Assembly: GCA_012932295.1 (NCBI GenBank)
Contig: JAAONU010000003.1
Span: 32,536,361-32,600,360 of the forward strand
Origin: Cyclina sinensis
Taxonomy: Eukaryota > Mollusca > Bivalvia > Venerida > Veneridae
Length of the DNA stretch: 64,000 nucleotides
Direction: 5' to 3'
The position numbers and the translations under genes were made by a program. Under the pieces are notes generated by a model. It was not told the origin of the DNA, searched no databases, and worked only from the letters and a program-made list of their open reading frames with translations. Below, piece by piece: positions 26,107-38,631 of the stretch; the first letter of the stretch is position 1; every line of letters begins with the position of its first letter.

Positions 26107-27081
26107 AAAATGGAGTCTTAAACATCTACAAGGAATGATATTAGCATAATTTTAAACAAGTTTTGTAACTTACACACCTGAAATTACATAATATAATTTT
26201 GACTGTAGTATTCGTCGATAAATAAACTTTACCCGGTCGTCCCTAGCAACATACAGGAAGCTGCACATGATGGCTGCCTACTGTGTTAAGTGTACACATG
26301 TTTACTGATAAAAGTTGCTCTAAACGGAATAAATACATGGATTTAAACAAAGTTACTTGGCAGAAAGATGCTTAAATATAAGTTCTAAGGATGCACAAGG
26401 ATTTATCAATTTGCAAACGGATTAAAGTGATAAAATTATTCATGAAACCTGAAAATGTACATGTATCATGAGAGATAAACACTTCACAAACTGTCAAGTG
26501 GAATGCCATTTGAGTTTAAATCTTACAGAATGTCACTGGCTTATAGCCTGTATAAATGAGTTTGTGGTTTTAGTTTTCAAAGTGAAACCCATCTCATTGT
26601 ACATTTTATGGCTGGTAAATATCAACACAGTCAAGATAAACAAGTTAAATGCAGTGATATGTAAAGTTCATATAAAGTTCTAAGGAAAGATGTTGAGTAC
26701 TGTTTGTTCATCTTTGTTACATTTACTTGCATTTTCAAATCACTACAATACTTCAGATAAAAGAAAAAGAAATTCGCGTAAAAGCGTATGATGCCGGTTT
26801 AAGGCAAGATACACGATTCGATTCTTGTTCCATTTTTTTTAAAAATTCTCCTACATATTGCATCCTACTAATTTGGTAAAATACATGACATAGTCTGAAC
26901 GTATTTTAACAATGAGCAAAATGAAATGTTTTTTATTACAGTATGAAAACAATTAAGACAACATAACAAACATCTAATAGTTGATCGCTCACCACATATA
27001 CAGTTTGCAAGAAAACATACTCTTATATTGTAATAGCGAAAACCGTTTCATCTCTTGATCTTACACAATTCAACAAATCCT
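26107..27081. other. intergenic, no gene seen
   Basis: AT-rich sequence downstream of the minus-strand CARD gene that would include its 3'UTR. Confidence 0.35.
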
Positions 27082-28849
27082 TCAGAAATCTGTCTGAGCA
27101 GCAGTTGACACAAACTTGAGTTGTTTTGGAAACAACAGCTCCAGCAAATGTTGATCCCCAGCTTTTGTAAGAACAGCTTCTATTTTGTGTTTTTTAACTC
27201 TCCTGTATCGGAGCGTCTTGAGGAAGTACCTGTTTGCGACTCTTAATTCACCCTTATCGCATAATCTTTGAATATCTTCCATTTCATCTTCACTGATTAA
27301 ATCAGCCTCATAAAAATAGTCCGCTAGGTTGTTTGCCCGAATGATTTTTAGTAATTCAGTCCTATGAGTTTTGCTATCAACAAGTTCATGGTTTAGTTCT
27401 TCATCTTTCGAAAGCATCGATACTCCGATTGTTGGGGATGAGCATTCCTGTTTCTTGAAATTCTTTGCTTCAGCAAATATGACAGGATTTTCTTGTGTTG
27501 ATCCAGACACTTCTACCTCTCTATCCTCGTCGATGTCATATCTGTAAACTGTAAAGGACTCTTTCTCATCATCGATGCCAGATCTGTCATCAAGAACAGC
27601 CTTTTTCCCAGCATGCATGTAGAATCTGTTATCTGCAACAGTATCTTTATCATTATCAAAGTCAGACCTGTTATCTGTAGTGGCCTCTTTCTTATTATCA
27701 ATGGCATACTCATCATCTGTAGCTGCCTCTTTCATTTCATCGATGTTAGACTTGCAACCTCTAATTATCTTGTCATCATTAGCGCTGTCATCAAGGTCAA
27801 TGAATCTGCCATTTTGCTTATCCTGGCCTGACCAGGAAAGATCTGTTTTCAACCCTAGGAGGCTATCTGCCATGTTTTCATTTTTAGCAATTTCACATGT
27901 CTGGTCAAGTAAAACTTTACCTGGATGAACAAGAAATAACATTTTTAAATTAAACTTCAGAAGTGTCTATTTTAGAGATATATAAGATTGGTCTATTTCA
28001 GATTAGTTATGGGTCAAAATCGACGGGGTATACGTACATAAGCTAAGTTGATACATCTCTTTGTATCCCTTTTTGGCAAATCACTTCACTCTATGTATGT
28101 GCACGAGCTTATGAATCAAACAAGTGATCGTTTGTTTTAAGCATTGTATTTTAGGTCATCTATCAATAACCTACCGATTGCTTACATATGGACAGTACTG
28201 CATTGAAATGTTTACTTGTGGAAATGACTAAAATAATGAAATTACCATTTTGTGTAAAGGAGGTTGTAAATTGTCCTTCGAATAGTGTTAGTTTCACTGG
28301 AGTTTCTTTGTTTGATTCTACGCCAAATGCATAATCTTCGTCGTTTAATGTCGAAGTGATCTTAAAAACAAATTAAATAATTTGTTCGAATGTAAAATAA
28401 TGTTCAGACCTGTCTTCTTATTTATTTCTGAAAATCAGATAAACAGTGACATCAAATTTAAAGGCACATTTTAAAGAAAAAGAAATGATAAAATAGAATA
28501 CAATATTAATATTTTATCGATAAATGATCAGGCAGTCACGATATTTCTTCATTTAAAGAGAAGTCAGTACCTGATTCAGACCATTCAAATATAACTTTAT
28601 AGTTATATTAGAGGTGTGGCGGAATGTTCCGAGGTGAAGTGGTTTCCAATCCCTGTTGCCATTACATATCGACACCATGAAGACACCGGTTCCTTTGATG
28701 TTTATATGTAACGTGCAATCAACTAGCATCATGTGGTGTAAATTACAACCACTTTCAATGAAGGAAACGTCCGAGGAAGAGGAGAGACGTTCGGATATGA
28801 GGTCTCCATCCTCAGTGCTTGTTAGGGAGATCAGTAAGTCATCTCCCAT
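27082..28849 (-). CDS. NHR-like/14-residue repeat/CARD protein (copy B)
   Basis: Exons in transcript order are 28849-28571, 28360-28246 (115 bp) and 27920-27082, joining in phase to about 410 residues. The N-terminal 130 residues form a beta-rich domain (LHINIKGTGVFMVSICNGN, later a TTSFTQNG end) that aligns by layout with the NHR of the gene at 16241 but is much diverged. The linker is acidic, with five 14-residue units in tandem, each opening with KE or KD/KK (27523-27732). The last 90 residues are CARD-like: THRTELLKIIRANNLADYFY, DLISEDEMEDIQ, VANRYFLKTLRYRRV and a closing HLLELLFPK. The closest relative in the window is copy C at 38632, in opposite orientation. The open frame extending to 27942 begins in the intron. 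The leaders before the two start codons are also alike (GATGATAAAG.G.CAAG). Confidence 0.8.
27523..27732 (-). repeat. five 42-bp units coding a 14-residue acidic repeat
   Basis: The units start KEAATDD, KEATTDN, KDTVADN, KKAVLDD and KESFTVY. They are exactly 14 residues long and end in acidic or Asn-rich residues. They form the flexible linker between the NHR-like and CARD-like parts. Confidence 0.8.
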
Positions 28850-29279
28850 CTTGTCACTTTATCATCTGGCTTCACTGACAGACTATAAAACAAGATGTGC
28901 ATAAACAATTTACAAACACATTGCTATGAATTATCTGTATTAGATAAAGCAGATTGCAATATTGTAAGAGTTCCGTCTTGATACTATCGCAATAGATACC
29001 CCATGTTGCCAAAACAGACTTATCATCACCAAGAAAGAGAACTGAGTGCTGAAGGTACTGAATTTGTTTTGGAACTGACTACTGAATATTATACAAAAGT
29101 GTGTTATGTTGAATAGTCTTCCTGATCTTCATCCTACGTATGGTATGTTAGAAAACTTTATTCTGTAAAACAGCTCTCTGACAGAACAATTTACTGGGAA
29201 AACAGAAGAGGAGACCTCAACAAGGCACTATATCGTCGTCATTATCCAACGAGAAATCTTGACGATATTCTTTTCTAAT
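28850..29279. other. 5' flank of the minus-strand CARD gene
   Basis: On the minus strand TTGTTTTATAG lies about 40 bases before the ATG and could be a 5'UTR intron acceptor. Nothing else is recognised. Confidence 0.35.
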
Positions 29280-29690
29280 TATCTGCAGCTAAGTACTCCA
29301 CAAAGTTAGACTGAAAACAAGATTACTGGTCAATGGAACTCGACGAGGAATCCTCATATTTGACTACATTCAATAGCCCATTAGGTCGTTGTCGCTATAC
29401 ACCGTTTGGCCTTGTCACAAGTCAAGATGATTTCCAGCGTCGCCTGACCCAGAAAAACATGTCCGCAGTTTGAGACTTTGAACCGCCTAAGGACAGAGCA
29501 GATCTAGAAACATTTCTATGAGCATGGTAACAAACTTGTCCAGTTTTGCACCAAATTTGTCCGAGGTACTTCTCCTCCAAATCTTGAAAAAAATATATCT
29601 ATTTTCATTGGGATGAAGATCAGGAAGAATTTTTTCAAAAGGTCAAAGAAATATTTCTACAGTATTCTGCACCTTCTGGTGTTTTAACAG
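29280..29690 (+). pseudogene. Ty3/gypsy reverse transcriptase and RNase H fragment
   Basis: The plus strand encodes the RT palm segment SKLD(stop)KQDYWSMELDEES, then LTTFNSPLGRCRYTPFGL and a SQDDFQ piece. A later FHWDEDQEEFFQKVKE piece is typical of the RT/RNase H connection. Stops and frame changes interrupt it and the catalytic YxDD region is missing. Confidence 0.8.
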
Positions 29691-29748
29691 TACATGAACG
29701 TATATTATTTTGTGCAATAACAGTAGCAGGTTTCCATAATGCACCTTG

Positions 29749-30110
29749 CTAAATGCGAACTGGTTCACAGACACTCAACGACTTAAATGGTATGACCTTT
29801 CTGTCATAGTGTTTCTTTTGGGTCTGCTTATGTACAGTTAATTTGTTATTAACTTTCAGAGGATCTGGAGTTTTGAGCTTCAATTTTTCAGCTGTAATAA
29901 GTAGAAATAAGCTAATTTTCCTTCCAAACAACAATTCAGCAGGCATATAGCCTGAACTTAGTGGGGTTGCACGATACTCAAGCAAAGCAATGACTGGATC
30001 TGTAGAAGTACTTTTTGCTTTTTTGAAAAGTTTCTTGCAAATTTTAACATGAGTCTCTACTAACCCATTGCTTTGGCTATACAAAGAAGAAGAGATTGAA
30101 CGCACAAAAT
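29749..30110 (-). pseudogene. Ty3/gypsy integrase C-terminal fragment
   Basis: The minus-strand frame carries SQSNGLVETHVKICKKLFKK, ALLEYRATPLSSG and PAELLFGRKI, the hallmark of the end of the integrase core of Ty3/gypsy elements, followed by a KKHYDRKV tail. The catalytic first half is missing. Its orientation is opposite to the neighbouring RT fragment, so at least two insertions or an inversion are involved. Confidence 0.85.
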
Positions 30111-30630
30111 CTCATGTTTTAGCAAAGTCTTTGAACTGCTAGGCTTTGTAATACGAAGCACCATCAGAAATAGACTAAAAAATGCCTTTTCTTAGAATTT
30201 TGAGATACCACAGTGATCATTATGCAAAATTTCAACATTTTATGCCTCAGTGTACAAGGAAATAGTATTTTGTGACCTTTCATGATCATAACATCTTTAA
30301 CTGTCTACTCATCTCTATCGTTCATGTAACCAAGTAACTGTGACAGGCAATCATGGCGCTTTTAAGGTCATCCTGAGAGAACTAGAACTATCGCTGAATG
30401 CGTTTCATACCCCCACCAATGTCCTTGACAGAAGACGACATGGAAAGGTGGTTAAGGGAATAACTTTAGTGGCACAACTACATATACATAAAAAGAAATT
30501 ATCTCTGGTGAAAAAAACAAACAAATTGTACAGGTAATAGTATAAATATATATTGTCAAATCATGTTCGAAACAGTTACAAATAACCCTTTCATTTTCGT
30601 GAATATCTGTTCTAGTTTCAGAAACATTTA
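30111..30630. other. probable transposon debris
   Basis: No gene recognised. It lies between the integrase fragment and the next repeat block. Confidence 0.3.
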
Positions 30631-30639
30631 AGTATTAAT

Positions 30640-32090
30640 GGTTATATCAGAACATTTTCTAAGCCTAAAAGGGGCATAACTTGTGTCATAATTCAATGGA
30701 ATTGTAGAATTTTCGTCATCTGAGCTTGCTTGTAACCATTCATATAAATTTTAAGTTTCAAGTAAATATCTTTTCTGGTTTAAGAAGTATTATAGTAAAT
30801 AAATTTAAAGACATAAAAATGGGCTTAACTTTGTCAAAATACAATACAAAGTTATCCCCCCCACTTTTTTTTAGATATGAAACTTGACCTGCATATCTTA
30901 CTTGCGACACTTCGTATATATTTGAAGTTTCAAATGATTATCTGTTCTAGTTTTAGAAACATTCAAGTACATGTGAATATTTCAGAACATTTTCTAAGTC
31001 AATTTTTGACCTGCAAGTGTGGCCTTAACCTTAAGCTGGCACAAGGGTAAGATGGGTTCTGCACATTGCCCAGTTGGGGTGAACATTTGAGTCAAGTTTG
31101 AAGAAAATCCTTCCATTAGTATAGAATTTATAGAGCGGACACAACATATTGTCTAGTATTGATAGTAAGTAAATTAAAAGACTTAAAAAGGGGCATAACT
31201 TTGTCAAAATGCAATACAGAGTTATGAAACTTGACCTGCATATCTTACTTGTAATACCTCATATATCTTTTAAGTTTCAAGCAAATACCTGTGCTAGTTT
31301 CAGAAATATTCAAGTACATGTTAAAATTTAAGAACATTTTCTAAGTCAATTTTGACCTTTCACACATTGACCTTAAGCCGGCACAAAGGTAACATGGGTT
31401 CTGCACATAACCTTGTTGAGTTGAACATTTGAGTAAAGTTTGAAGAAAATTCTTCCATTCGTATAGGATTTATAGAGCGGACACGACATATTGTCTAATA
31501 TTTGATTGTATGTAAATTTGAAGACGTAAAAAGGGGCATAACTTTGTCAAAATACAATACAGAGTTATGAAACTTGACCTGCATATCCTAATTGTGACAC
31601 TTCATATATATTTTAAGTTTCAAGCAAATACATTTTCTAGTTTCAGAAATATTCAAATACATGTTAAAATTTAAGAATATTTTCTAAGTCAATTTTTGAC
31701 CTTCAAGTGTGACCTTGACCTTAAGCTGGCAAAAGGGTAGCATGGGTTCTGCACATCCCCTTGTTGAGGTGAACATTTGAGCCAAGATCAAAGAAAATCT
31801 TTCAATTAGTGTAGGACTTACAGAGTGGACACGACATAATGTCTAACTGTTTGATATTTGACCTTCAACTGTGACCTTGACCTTGAGCTGACACATGGGC
31901 AACATGAGTTCTGCACATCCCCTTGTTGAGGTGAACATTTCAGCCAAGTTTGAAGAAAATCCTTCAGTTGGTATAGGATTTATAGAGCGGACACGATAAT
32001 GACGGACCGACCGACCGACGGACGCGACAAAGCGAATCCATTATAGCCCCCCCCCCCACCCCACATTTTGTGGTGGGGGTATAATAACGT
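30640..32090. repeat. about 345-bp direct repeats (three to four copies) ending in an inverted terminus
   Basis: AAAGGGGCATAACTTTGTCA-like starts recur at about 30666 and 30812 (partial), 31190 and 31530. Each is followed by GACCTGCATATC, CTAAGTCAATTTTTGACC, GACCTTGACCTTAAGC, GGGTTCTGCACAT and TTTATAGAGCGGACACGA. The end at 32010-32085 has GACGGACCGACCGACCGACG and a hairpin of C-run, ACATTTTGTGG and G-run. Repeats of this wording are, from memory, abundant in bivalve genomes. Confidence 0.8.
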
Positions 32091-32519
32091 CCATAGAAAG
32101 CAGTAAATTATCACCTTTAAGGGTGTAAGGCCTGATTTCATTGAACTTCATGTCACTTACTGGGGTATGTTTAATAACAAAATGGACATGCAAATCAGCA
32201 GCTTTTGATAGTTCGGGTATGAATTTGACAGAAATTTCCTAGACAGAGTATCTGCTACAGACATTTACTTGCTAGGCTTGTGGACTAATGTAAAATCATA
32301 ACGTTGCAACTGCAGCATCATGCACTGTAACAACACACACACGCACGCGCACCATTTATGTTGGACTGCACACATACACATTTCACATTAATTAGTAATA
32401 ATTATTATCGTAATGAAGATAGATATCCAGGTCTGAGATAAAGAAAAACATGTATATAAAAAAATAAAACACATCTTGCATTGGCTAAAAGAGAATAAAC
32501 AATTGAAGTTGTAATTGTA
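32091..32519. other. spacer with a short CA/CG run
   Basis: ACACACACACGCACGCGCAC near 32330 is a short microsatellite. No gene recognised. Confidence 0.4.
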
Positions 32520-33165
32520 ACAATAAGTACTTACACAAACAACAAGTTATACAGATTCACGTTACAATGGTTACTGTTCTACTTACACTAACAACAAGCA
32601 CTGCAGAATTACATAGCAGTGATTACTTTTCTACTTATTACGATGATTACTGTTCTACTTATACAAACATGAAGTACTGCAGATACACATTACAGTGGTT
32701 AATGTTCTACTTACACAAACATATGAAGTACTAAAGATTCACATTACAGTGGTTACTGTTCTACTTACACAAATATGAAGTACTACAGATTCACATTACA
32801 GTGATAACTATTCTACTTACACAAACACCAAGTACTGCAGATTCACATTACAGTGATTACTGTTCAACTTACACAAACAACAAGTACTATAGATTCACAT
32901 TACAGTAGTTACTGTTCGACTTACACTTACAACAAATACTACAGATTCACGTTACAGGGATTACTGATCTACTTACACAAACAACAAATACTGTAGATTC
33001 ACATTACAGGGATTACTTATCTACTTACACAAACAACAAGTACTGCAGATTCACATTACAGTGATTACTTTCTACTTACACTAACAACAAGTACTACAGA
33101 TTCACATTACAGTGGTTACTGCTCTACTTACACAAACATGAAGTACTAGCCTACAGATTTACAGC
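32520..33165. repeat. about 56-60-bp tandem repeat, about 11 copies
   Basis: Each unit has CAGATTCACATTACAGTGG, TTACTGTTCTACTTACACAA and ACAACAAGTACTA-like parts. Units vary in length by a few bases. Confidence 0.85.
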
Positions 33166-33926
33166 TAAGTCGTTACACAGAAAAAGTGAAACAGAAAGTA
33201 AATTAAAATTTTATTATATTTTAGTTTTTTTTCTTTTGTTATTTCTTTTTATCAGCATTGAAATAGTTATAAAAACGGGCGGTTATGCTATAAAAAGTAA
33301 ATAAAAGTACCTGTATATCCAAAACGTGCTAATTTTTCTGTAATTTTGTCATTTACAAAATGCCTTCCGGGTGTTTAAATTACCCACCCTATAAATAGAA
33401 CCAAATCAACGAGGATGTTTGTTTTTTAGAGCGAAAGTTAAAATGTCTTTATTTTTTATTTTAAGTAAAGAGTTCAGATGCGCGTCAATAGTCCTTATTG
33501 TTTTTTACTCTAGGCCATGTTTCCTTTCAACAAAACCATTCTTGCAAGCTAGAGAGTATCATTGGTTCCCAGCATCTCATCTATCGTATTTTATAAGCGG
33601 GGTATGTGTTTAGGCTCTTTCGAAAGTTTACTGGTCAACATTTTTTTCGATTATTCAACGCTTCAAACAATCTTTGATATTGATTAACAAATATTACATA
33701 AAATGCAAAAGAGGCGAAAGTACTGCGTGATAACCTAGCAAATCCGTTGAAGTATTTTGAAAAATAGCGACCTTGATACTAAGAAAATAGGATACTTGTA
33801 AACAGTAACATCAGTTAGATAGAATCATTACAACTGACAAGTCAGAGCTATAACAGTTAAAATTCGGAGACAGATTGGCGTTGTACGAAAACAAAAGCTT
33901 GTAACAGCATGAAAATACTAAACTTT
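33166..33926. other. spacer, no gene seen
   Basis: AT-rich sequence between the satellite and the LTR element. The open frame at 33419 has no recognisable domain. Confidence 0.35.
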
Positions 33927-34256
33927 TGTCACGGGTGCTGTCGGTAGAGCTTCGCCGACGAATATGTATCGCGTGTCAACGTATTTGTTTTGTGAAATGG
34001 GTAGAGGGTTCTACCTTCAGGACCGCCAAAGGACAGCAAGAAAGTAGTAATATATTGTAGATATATTATATATTTTATTTCGATACAACAATATCTGACT
34101 GCTTTGCAGTAAGTAGCGATGGCAGGTGCCACATATAGCATATCAATTACATATAATGAAGACAACAAATAAACAAAGCATATTTCTATGGCTTGAAAAT
34201 GTTTCCTTTTGCAAAAGAAATATTACATAATTTACAAAATGCATTTTAAGACATCG
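33927..34256 (-). repeat. 3' LTR of the gypsy element
   Basis: Near-identical over its length to 35742-36072, with small changes such as GTCGGTAGAGC versus GTTGGTAGAGC. The far boundary is approximate because similarity runs a few bases into AT-rich flank. Confidence 0.75.
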
Positions 34257-34301
34257 TTTTATATTTAGAGTACAGTGAATAACTAAAATATGAAACTAAC
34301 C

Positions 34302-34405
34302 TGCAAGAAAGTAATAATATATCGTAGATTATATTAATATATATCTTATTTCGATACAACAAATATTTGACTGCTTTGCAGTAAATAGCGATGGCAAGTG
34401 CAACA
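34302..34405 (-). repeat. extra partial LTR copy
   Basis: GCAAGAAAGTAATAATATAT through GATGGCAAGTGCAAC repeats the central part of the LTR, in the same orientation and just inside the 3' LTR. It suggests a nested or tandem LTR rearrangement. Confidence 0.7.
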
Positions 34406-34489
34406 AACCATTTCAAAATCAGTAAAGTCATTGTTGTATTGTTACGGGTGACAGGTTAGTGGAATGTTAGTGAACAAATAACGGAATTA

Positions 34490-35152
34490 TGTAATTTTGT
34501 CAATACAGAATCGGATGGTTCCATCTTTTATCCGTACTATGACTACATTAGACGACCACGGACTGTTCGACTTTCTTATGGCATCGTTTTTGGGCATTCC
34601 TGTAGATGTTCCTTGACCTCGTTGAAAAGTGCAGGTGGGAAACGTCATAAGGTTCCTTAAATGGCGTTTCGTCTGTTAGGTCAATGCTGTGTTTTACAGC
34701 CGATGTATGACCTAGATCGGTAGATTTTTTTTTGGAAATATCGACTTCCATTTTTAAAACAGAACGTAAACTTCTGCTTTTTGTTCTTTTGTTAGATTTG
34801 CCTCCTCCAAAACTACTCCGTATGTATTTATTTCTTTTTCAGGTTTTGTATTGTTTTTATCATTTTTATTTGGTTTATGTATATTTTATATTCTTTTTCA
34901 GGTGCTGTTTGCTGCTGAAGGATGATTGCGTATTCCGATGACTCAGAGTAACCTTTGAGTTTCATTTTTTTCAGATAAGGAATCACTTTTGTTGTTAAAA
35001 GGCGTTGCTTTCTGATGACATATTGGTGCTGCGCGTAAGATGTACACTTCTTGTAGCTGACAAAGATTCGACTTGGCGGGTATACTTATTACTTTGGCTG
35101 ACAAATTGCATATCTTGACCGGAATTCTGGCATTCTTTCCTGGGTTGTGCAA
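34490..35152 (-). pseudogene. pol fragment of the gypsy element (truncated before the RT core)
   Basis: The piece at 35152-34943 (IPVKICNLSAKVISIPAKSN) resembles the linker after the protease. The piece at 34751-34548 has TDLGHTSAVKHSIDLTDETP, and in another frame just downstream IVRIKDGTIRFCI, the first conserved block of Ty3/gypsy RT. Frames are broken and the rest of pol is absent. Confidence 0.7.
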
Positions 35153-35727
35153 ACTTACAACTCTTGGACAAACAGCTGCGTGACTCTCAAGTGTTTTCCA
35201 TAGTTTCAGTTACCGCTGCTTCCGTATCCTTTTGTTTTCTCACAAATCCTGTTACAGTTTTAACCTACATTGGATGTAGGGAATGAGTGACTCCATATGT
35301 AAAATTATTACACTTATCACTAAATTCACATATCAAAATAAGAATAAGAAGAAAGAAACACACACAAGTACTATGTTAACACATACATACTAATTTCCAC
35401 AATTAATTGAAATGTCAAATGCATGCTCCAGTAAACTGATGTACGGTGACGAAGAACTTCTGTCGATCCTTGAAAATATAATGTTTTTAGGCCTATTTGA
35501 ATTATGTCGGCGTAATGTAGATGTTCAAGATCTTGAAAAGAAAGTAGGTGTCCTCGTGCATGTGTTGTGGTAAACAAATATTTACCTGTATAAAGGTAAG
35601 GTGGATACAATATCCAACAGAAAGATCGATGACTTATGACGTCACGTTCATTTGTTAAAATCCCAATTTTTAAATTGAAGATTAATTTTAGATATATATG
35701 TCCTCTAGTTTCTGGCCCAAAATTCTT

Positions 35728-35739
35728 GGTTGGGCGCCA
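35728..35739 (-). other. primer-binding site of the gypsy element
   Basis: The minus-strand sequence TGGCGCCCAACC directly after the LTR begins with the TGG that pairs with a tRNA CCA end. The cognate tRNA is not assigned. Confidence 0.7.
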
Positions 35740-35741
35740 GT

Positions 35742-36072
35742 TGTCACGGGTGCTGTTGGTAGAGCTTCGCCAACGACTGTGTATCGCGTGTCAACGTATT
35801 GTATTTGTTTTGTGAAATGGGCAGAGGGTTCTACCTTCCGGACCGCCAGGGATTGCAAGAAAGTAATAATATATCGTAGATATATTATATATTTTATTTC
35901 GATACAACAATATCTGATTGCTTTGCAGTAAGTAGCGATGGCGTCACATATATAAATATTAATTACATATAATGAAGACAACAAATAAACAAAGCATATT
36001 TCAATGACTTGAAAATGTTTGCTTTTACAAAAGAAATATTACATAATTCACAAAATGCATTTTAAGGCATCA
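35742..36072 (-). repeat. 5' LTR of the gypsy element
   Basis: Read on the minus strand it starts TGATGCC and ends GTGACA, i.e. TG..CA, with the primer-binding site following two bases later. An AT microsatellite abuts its outer edge (about 36083-36098). Confidence 0.75.
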
Positions 36073-36299
36073 TTTTATATTATATATATATATATATGAC
36101 AAAGTCTCTACATTTATAATAAATGATTATCCAGCAATAAAATGTACATCATGAACCATATTTATTAAGAAATAGTATTCATGCATTCAATTTAGTTATT
36201 TTACTTCTAATATTTGACTGATTCCTCGACATCGGTGTTGATTTGTTCAATACCTTTCAGTTGTATATGAAATAAACAGGCTTTCAATTTTGGGGTATG

Positions 36300-37000
36300 C
36301 CCTTTCAATGAAATAAACTTAGTGCAACAAGAGCAGTCAGAACGACGCTAATGCCCCTCATGTGCGCATCAGAATCCTCAAGATCAGTCAAGAATGCCGA
36401 GTCAGTAATGTGAGCCTAAAACAACTAGATGAAGAGTTAACTACTCATAAAGCTATTCCTCTGTTCTCTCATTCCGATTGGAAATAACTTAAGGCGTACA
36501 GTCCCCCTATGAACTTGACATTTGAAGACAGTGCTCATGAAATCAACAGGGTTTTCTGTACATGCCCGACAATGCCGTAAAGGGATCTTGAAGGTCAAGG
36601 AAGCAGCTTATACAGCTATTGATAGGAACTCCAGTCTAAGCATGGAGCCATATAAGCTTGAGCTTTAACTATGTGGACCTAAAATAACAAAAGGTTTCGT
36701 ATAATCATTGTGCAAAACCATCCTAGAATTATCCTGTAAAGTTTGGAGGTCCTTGTTCTTGAGTTAGTCACTGGAAATCATTTTCAAAGTTTGGGTCCCT
36801 GTAAGCTAAACATTTCTCATAGCCAAAAGGAAAATAAGGGTCATCTACTTAATATGCCCAATCATGAGATAAATGTTGATTGTCCTGGGAGCAGTTGTTC
36901 TTGTGTCATTGATCGGAAATCGTTTTTGAAGTGCTTGCCTCTGTGATCTTGAACTTTGACCCTGTAGACCCTAAAAAGACGAGGCTCTTCGAAGGAAGGC
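36300..37000. repeat. diverged interspersed repeat
   Basis: Segments such as AAGTTTGGAGGTCC, CACTGGAAATCATTTTCAAAG and GATCTTGAACTTTGACC recur in diverged form at 45865-45990 and 44100-44140. The wording fits a repeat family spread through this genome. Confidence 0.45.
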
Positions 37001-38600
37001 AAAATAAAGTTTTAAGTTCGAGATACATGTCGATACCTTTTCCTTTCTGAAGCTAGAGAATGTTGGTTTAAAGAGATTACTTCATTCAATATAATTCATC
37101 TACGAAATGGCACTGCTCCTTCTGTTCTTTTCCTTGTCACATTTAAGGTGCAAAATTGATTGCTGTCATTCGGCGAGAAATATTCAAGAATGTCAACAGT
37201 TGATCCAAGAAATGTTTGAAGTCCTAGTAAGTGCTTGTTCGATTCTACAAGAATAAGAAATGACTTTAAAAAGCATCAACAAAATATCCGGTATAACTCA
37301 TCTAAGCAAAATTGCTCTAAACATCAGATGCTGTGTCATGGAAATCTAAAATCAGAAATGCATGTTAAAGAAAAACAGTAATTATAACAGTACTATAGCA
37401 GAATTTGAAAGACAATCAAAAACAGTATTTTAAGTTCGTATGTGTAGACTGCAAGACAACAAGAACTATCAGTGTTTATGACAAAGATATAGTAAGACAA
37501 TTTTGATAATTAACAATAAGTTCTTCGATCCCAAATGTGTAACTTGTACACAATGAGTAATGGGTTCTCTGGAAAGTATCACGTCACACATAAAAACTTT
37601 GTTCTTTGTCGTTCATAGAAATTGCTCTTTATTCCTGTTTGTCTGTGCAAATAATTTGACGGGAAGGTAGACAGCAGACAACAAGCGCACCCGATATATG
37701 CCTAATCGAACAAGTTCAGACTTGGCACTATAAAATATTCAATGAATTAAGTCAATTCAAAATCATTCACCAAAATCCACCGACAGGAAAGGCAGGGAGA
37801 GTTTACTTTCTACCCAAGCTTTCTTGTCTTGGACCTTATCCTGAAGTTATGCCGTACTGAAACTACACAGACGGTGTTTACATATTGATAATATTGATAA
37901 TGTATTAGGAACTGAGTGGACTGAATTGAAAAATATATAAAGAACACATGCATTTTACGCACTTTCTTAGTGTTAGAGACAGTGAGCGTGAAGAATTCAC
38001 TATGACTGATTTTTGGTAGAGTTATACATATTATTTTGTCTAAAGATATTGACATTTCGGATAAGGACGGTTAAAACGGGTTTTTTTAATTAAAACAAAG
38101 ACAAAGGTTCTTTTGTTCACCAGATTTTGTTCAGTCTTGTGTATCACGTAACATTACGTTATTCTATTTTAGGCACAGAATTCCAATGGAAGAATTTTTT
38201 TTGTTATGTTTAAAACAAATTTCTGTCAGGTATGTATGGTTTAAGTAGCAATAACATCACTACATATCTGTTATTTATTCTTTTATAGATATTATTATAC
38301 CATAACTGATTCTTACGTCGTTGATTCGAATGAAAATTAGATTAAATTCCTTACTTTCTATTTCAGGTTGCCCTGTTTGACAACATTTTCAGTAGGGTAA
38401 AGGTTTAGTGTAGTGTTTGGTCCTGTCAAATTACAGGAAAAAATACAAGCCCGAGTAATGAAAATAATGTACTTGCAATGCAGTAGATAATCGTAGTAGT
38501 TATTCTTGAAATAAAAATTCAGACCTTTCTCTGAAATATTCTTTCACAGATGAACGACATTTTTAAATGTTAAAGAACATCTTTCTGTTTTGCAGAATCG
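37001..38600. other. intergenic, no gene seen
   Basis: AT-rich sequence upstream of the next CARD gene. No coding signal is recognised. TCTGTTTTGCAG at 38584-38595 may be a 5'UTR intron acceptor. Confidence 0.4.
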
Positions 38601-38631
38601 ATTCACAATTTTTCGATGATAAAGCGTCAAG

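Larger units (their letters stand above)
33927..36072 (-). mobile_element. internally deleted Ty3/gypsy LTR retrotransposon
   Basis: Two direct repeats of about 330 bp (33927-34256 and 35742-36072) lie 1815 bp apart. Both are bounded, read on the minus strand, by the terminal GTGACA. A primer-binding-site-like TGGCGCCCAACC (minus strand, 35739-35728) sits two bases inside the right LTR, so the element runs right to left with its 5' LTR on the right. Internal minus-strand pieces look like the protease-to-RT linker (35152-34943) and the very start of RT (34751-34490). Everything after the first RT motif is gone. Confidence 0.8.

Noticed and set aside
27921..27942. Start codon at 27942 for the minus-strand CARD gene
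   Set aside because: The frame crosses a splice acceptor at 27922-27921. The paralog shows that the exon begins at the GKVLL/GKILV motif.
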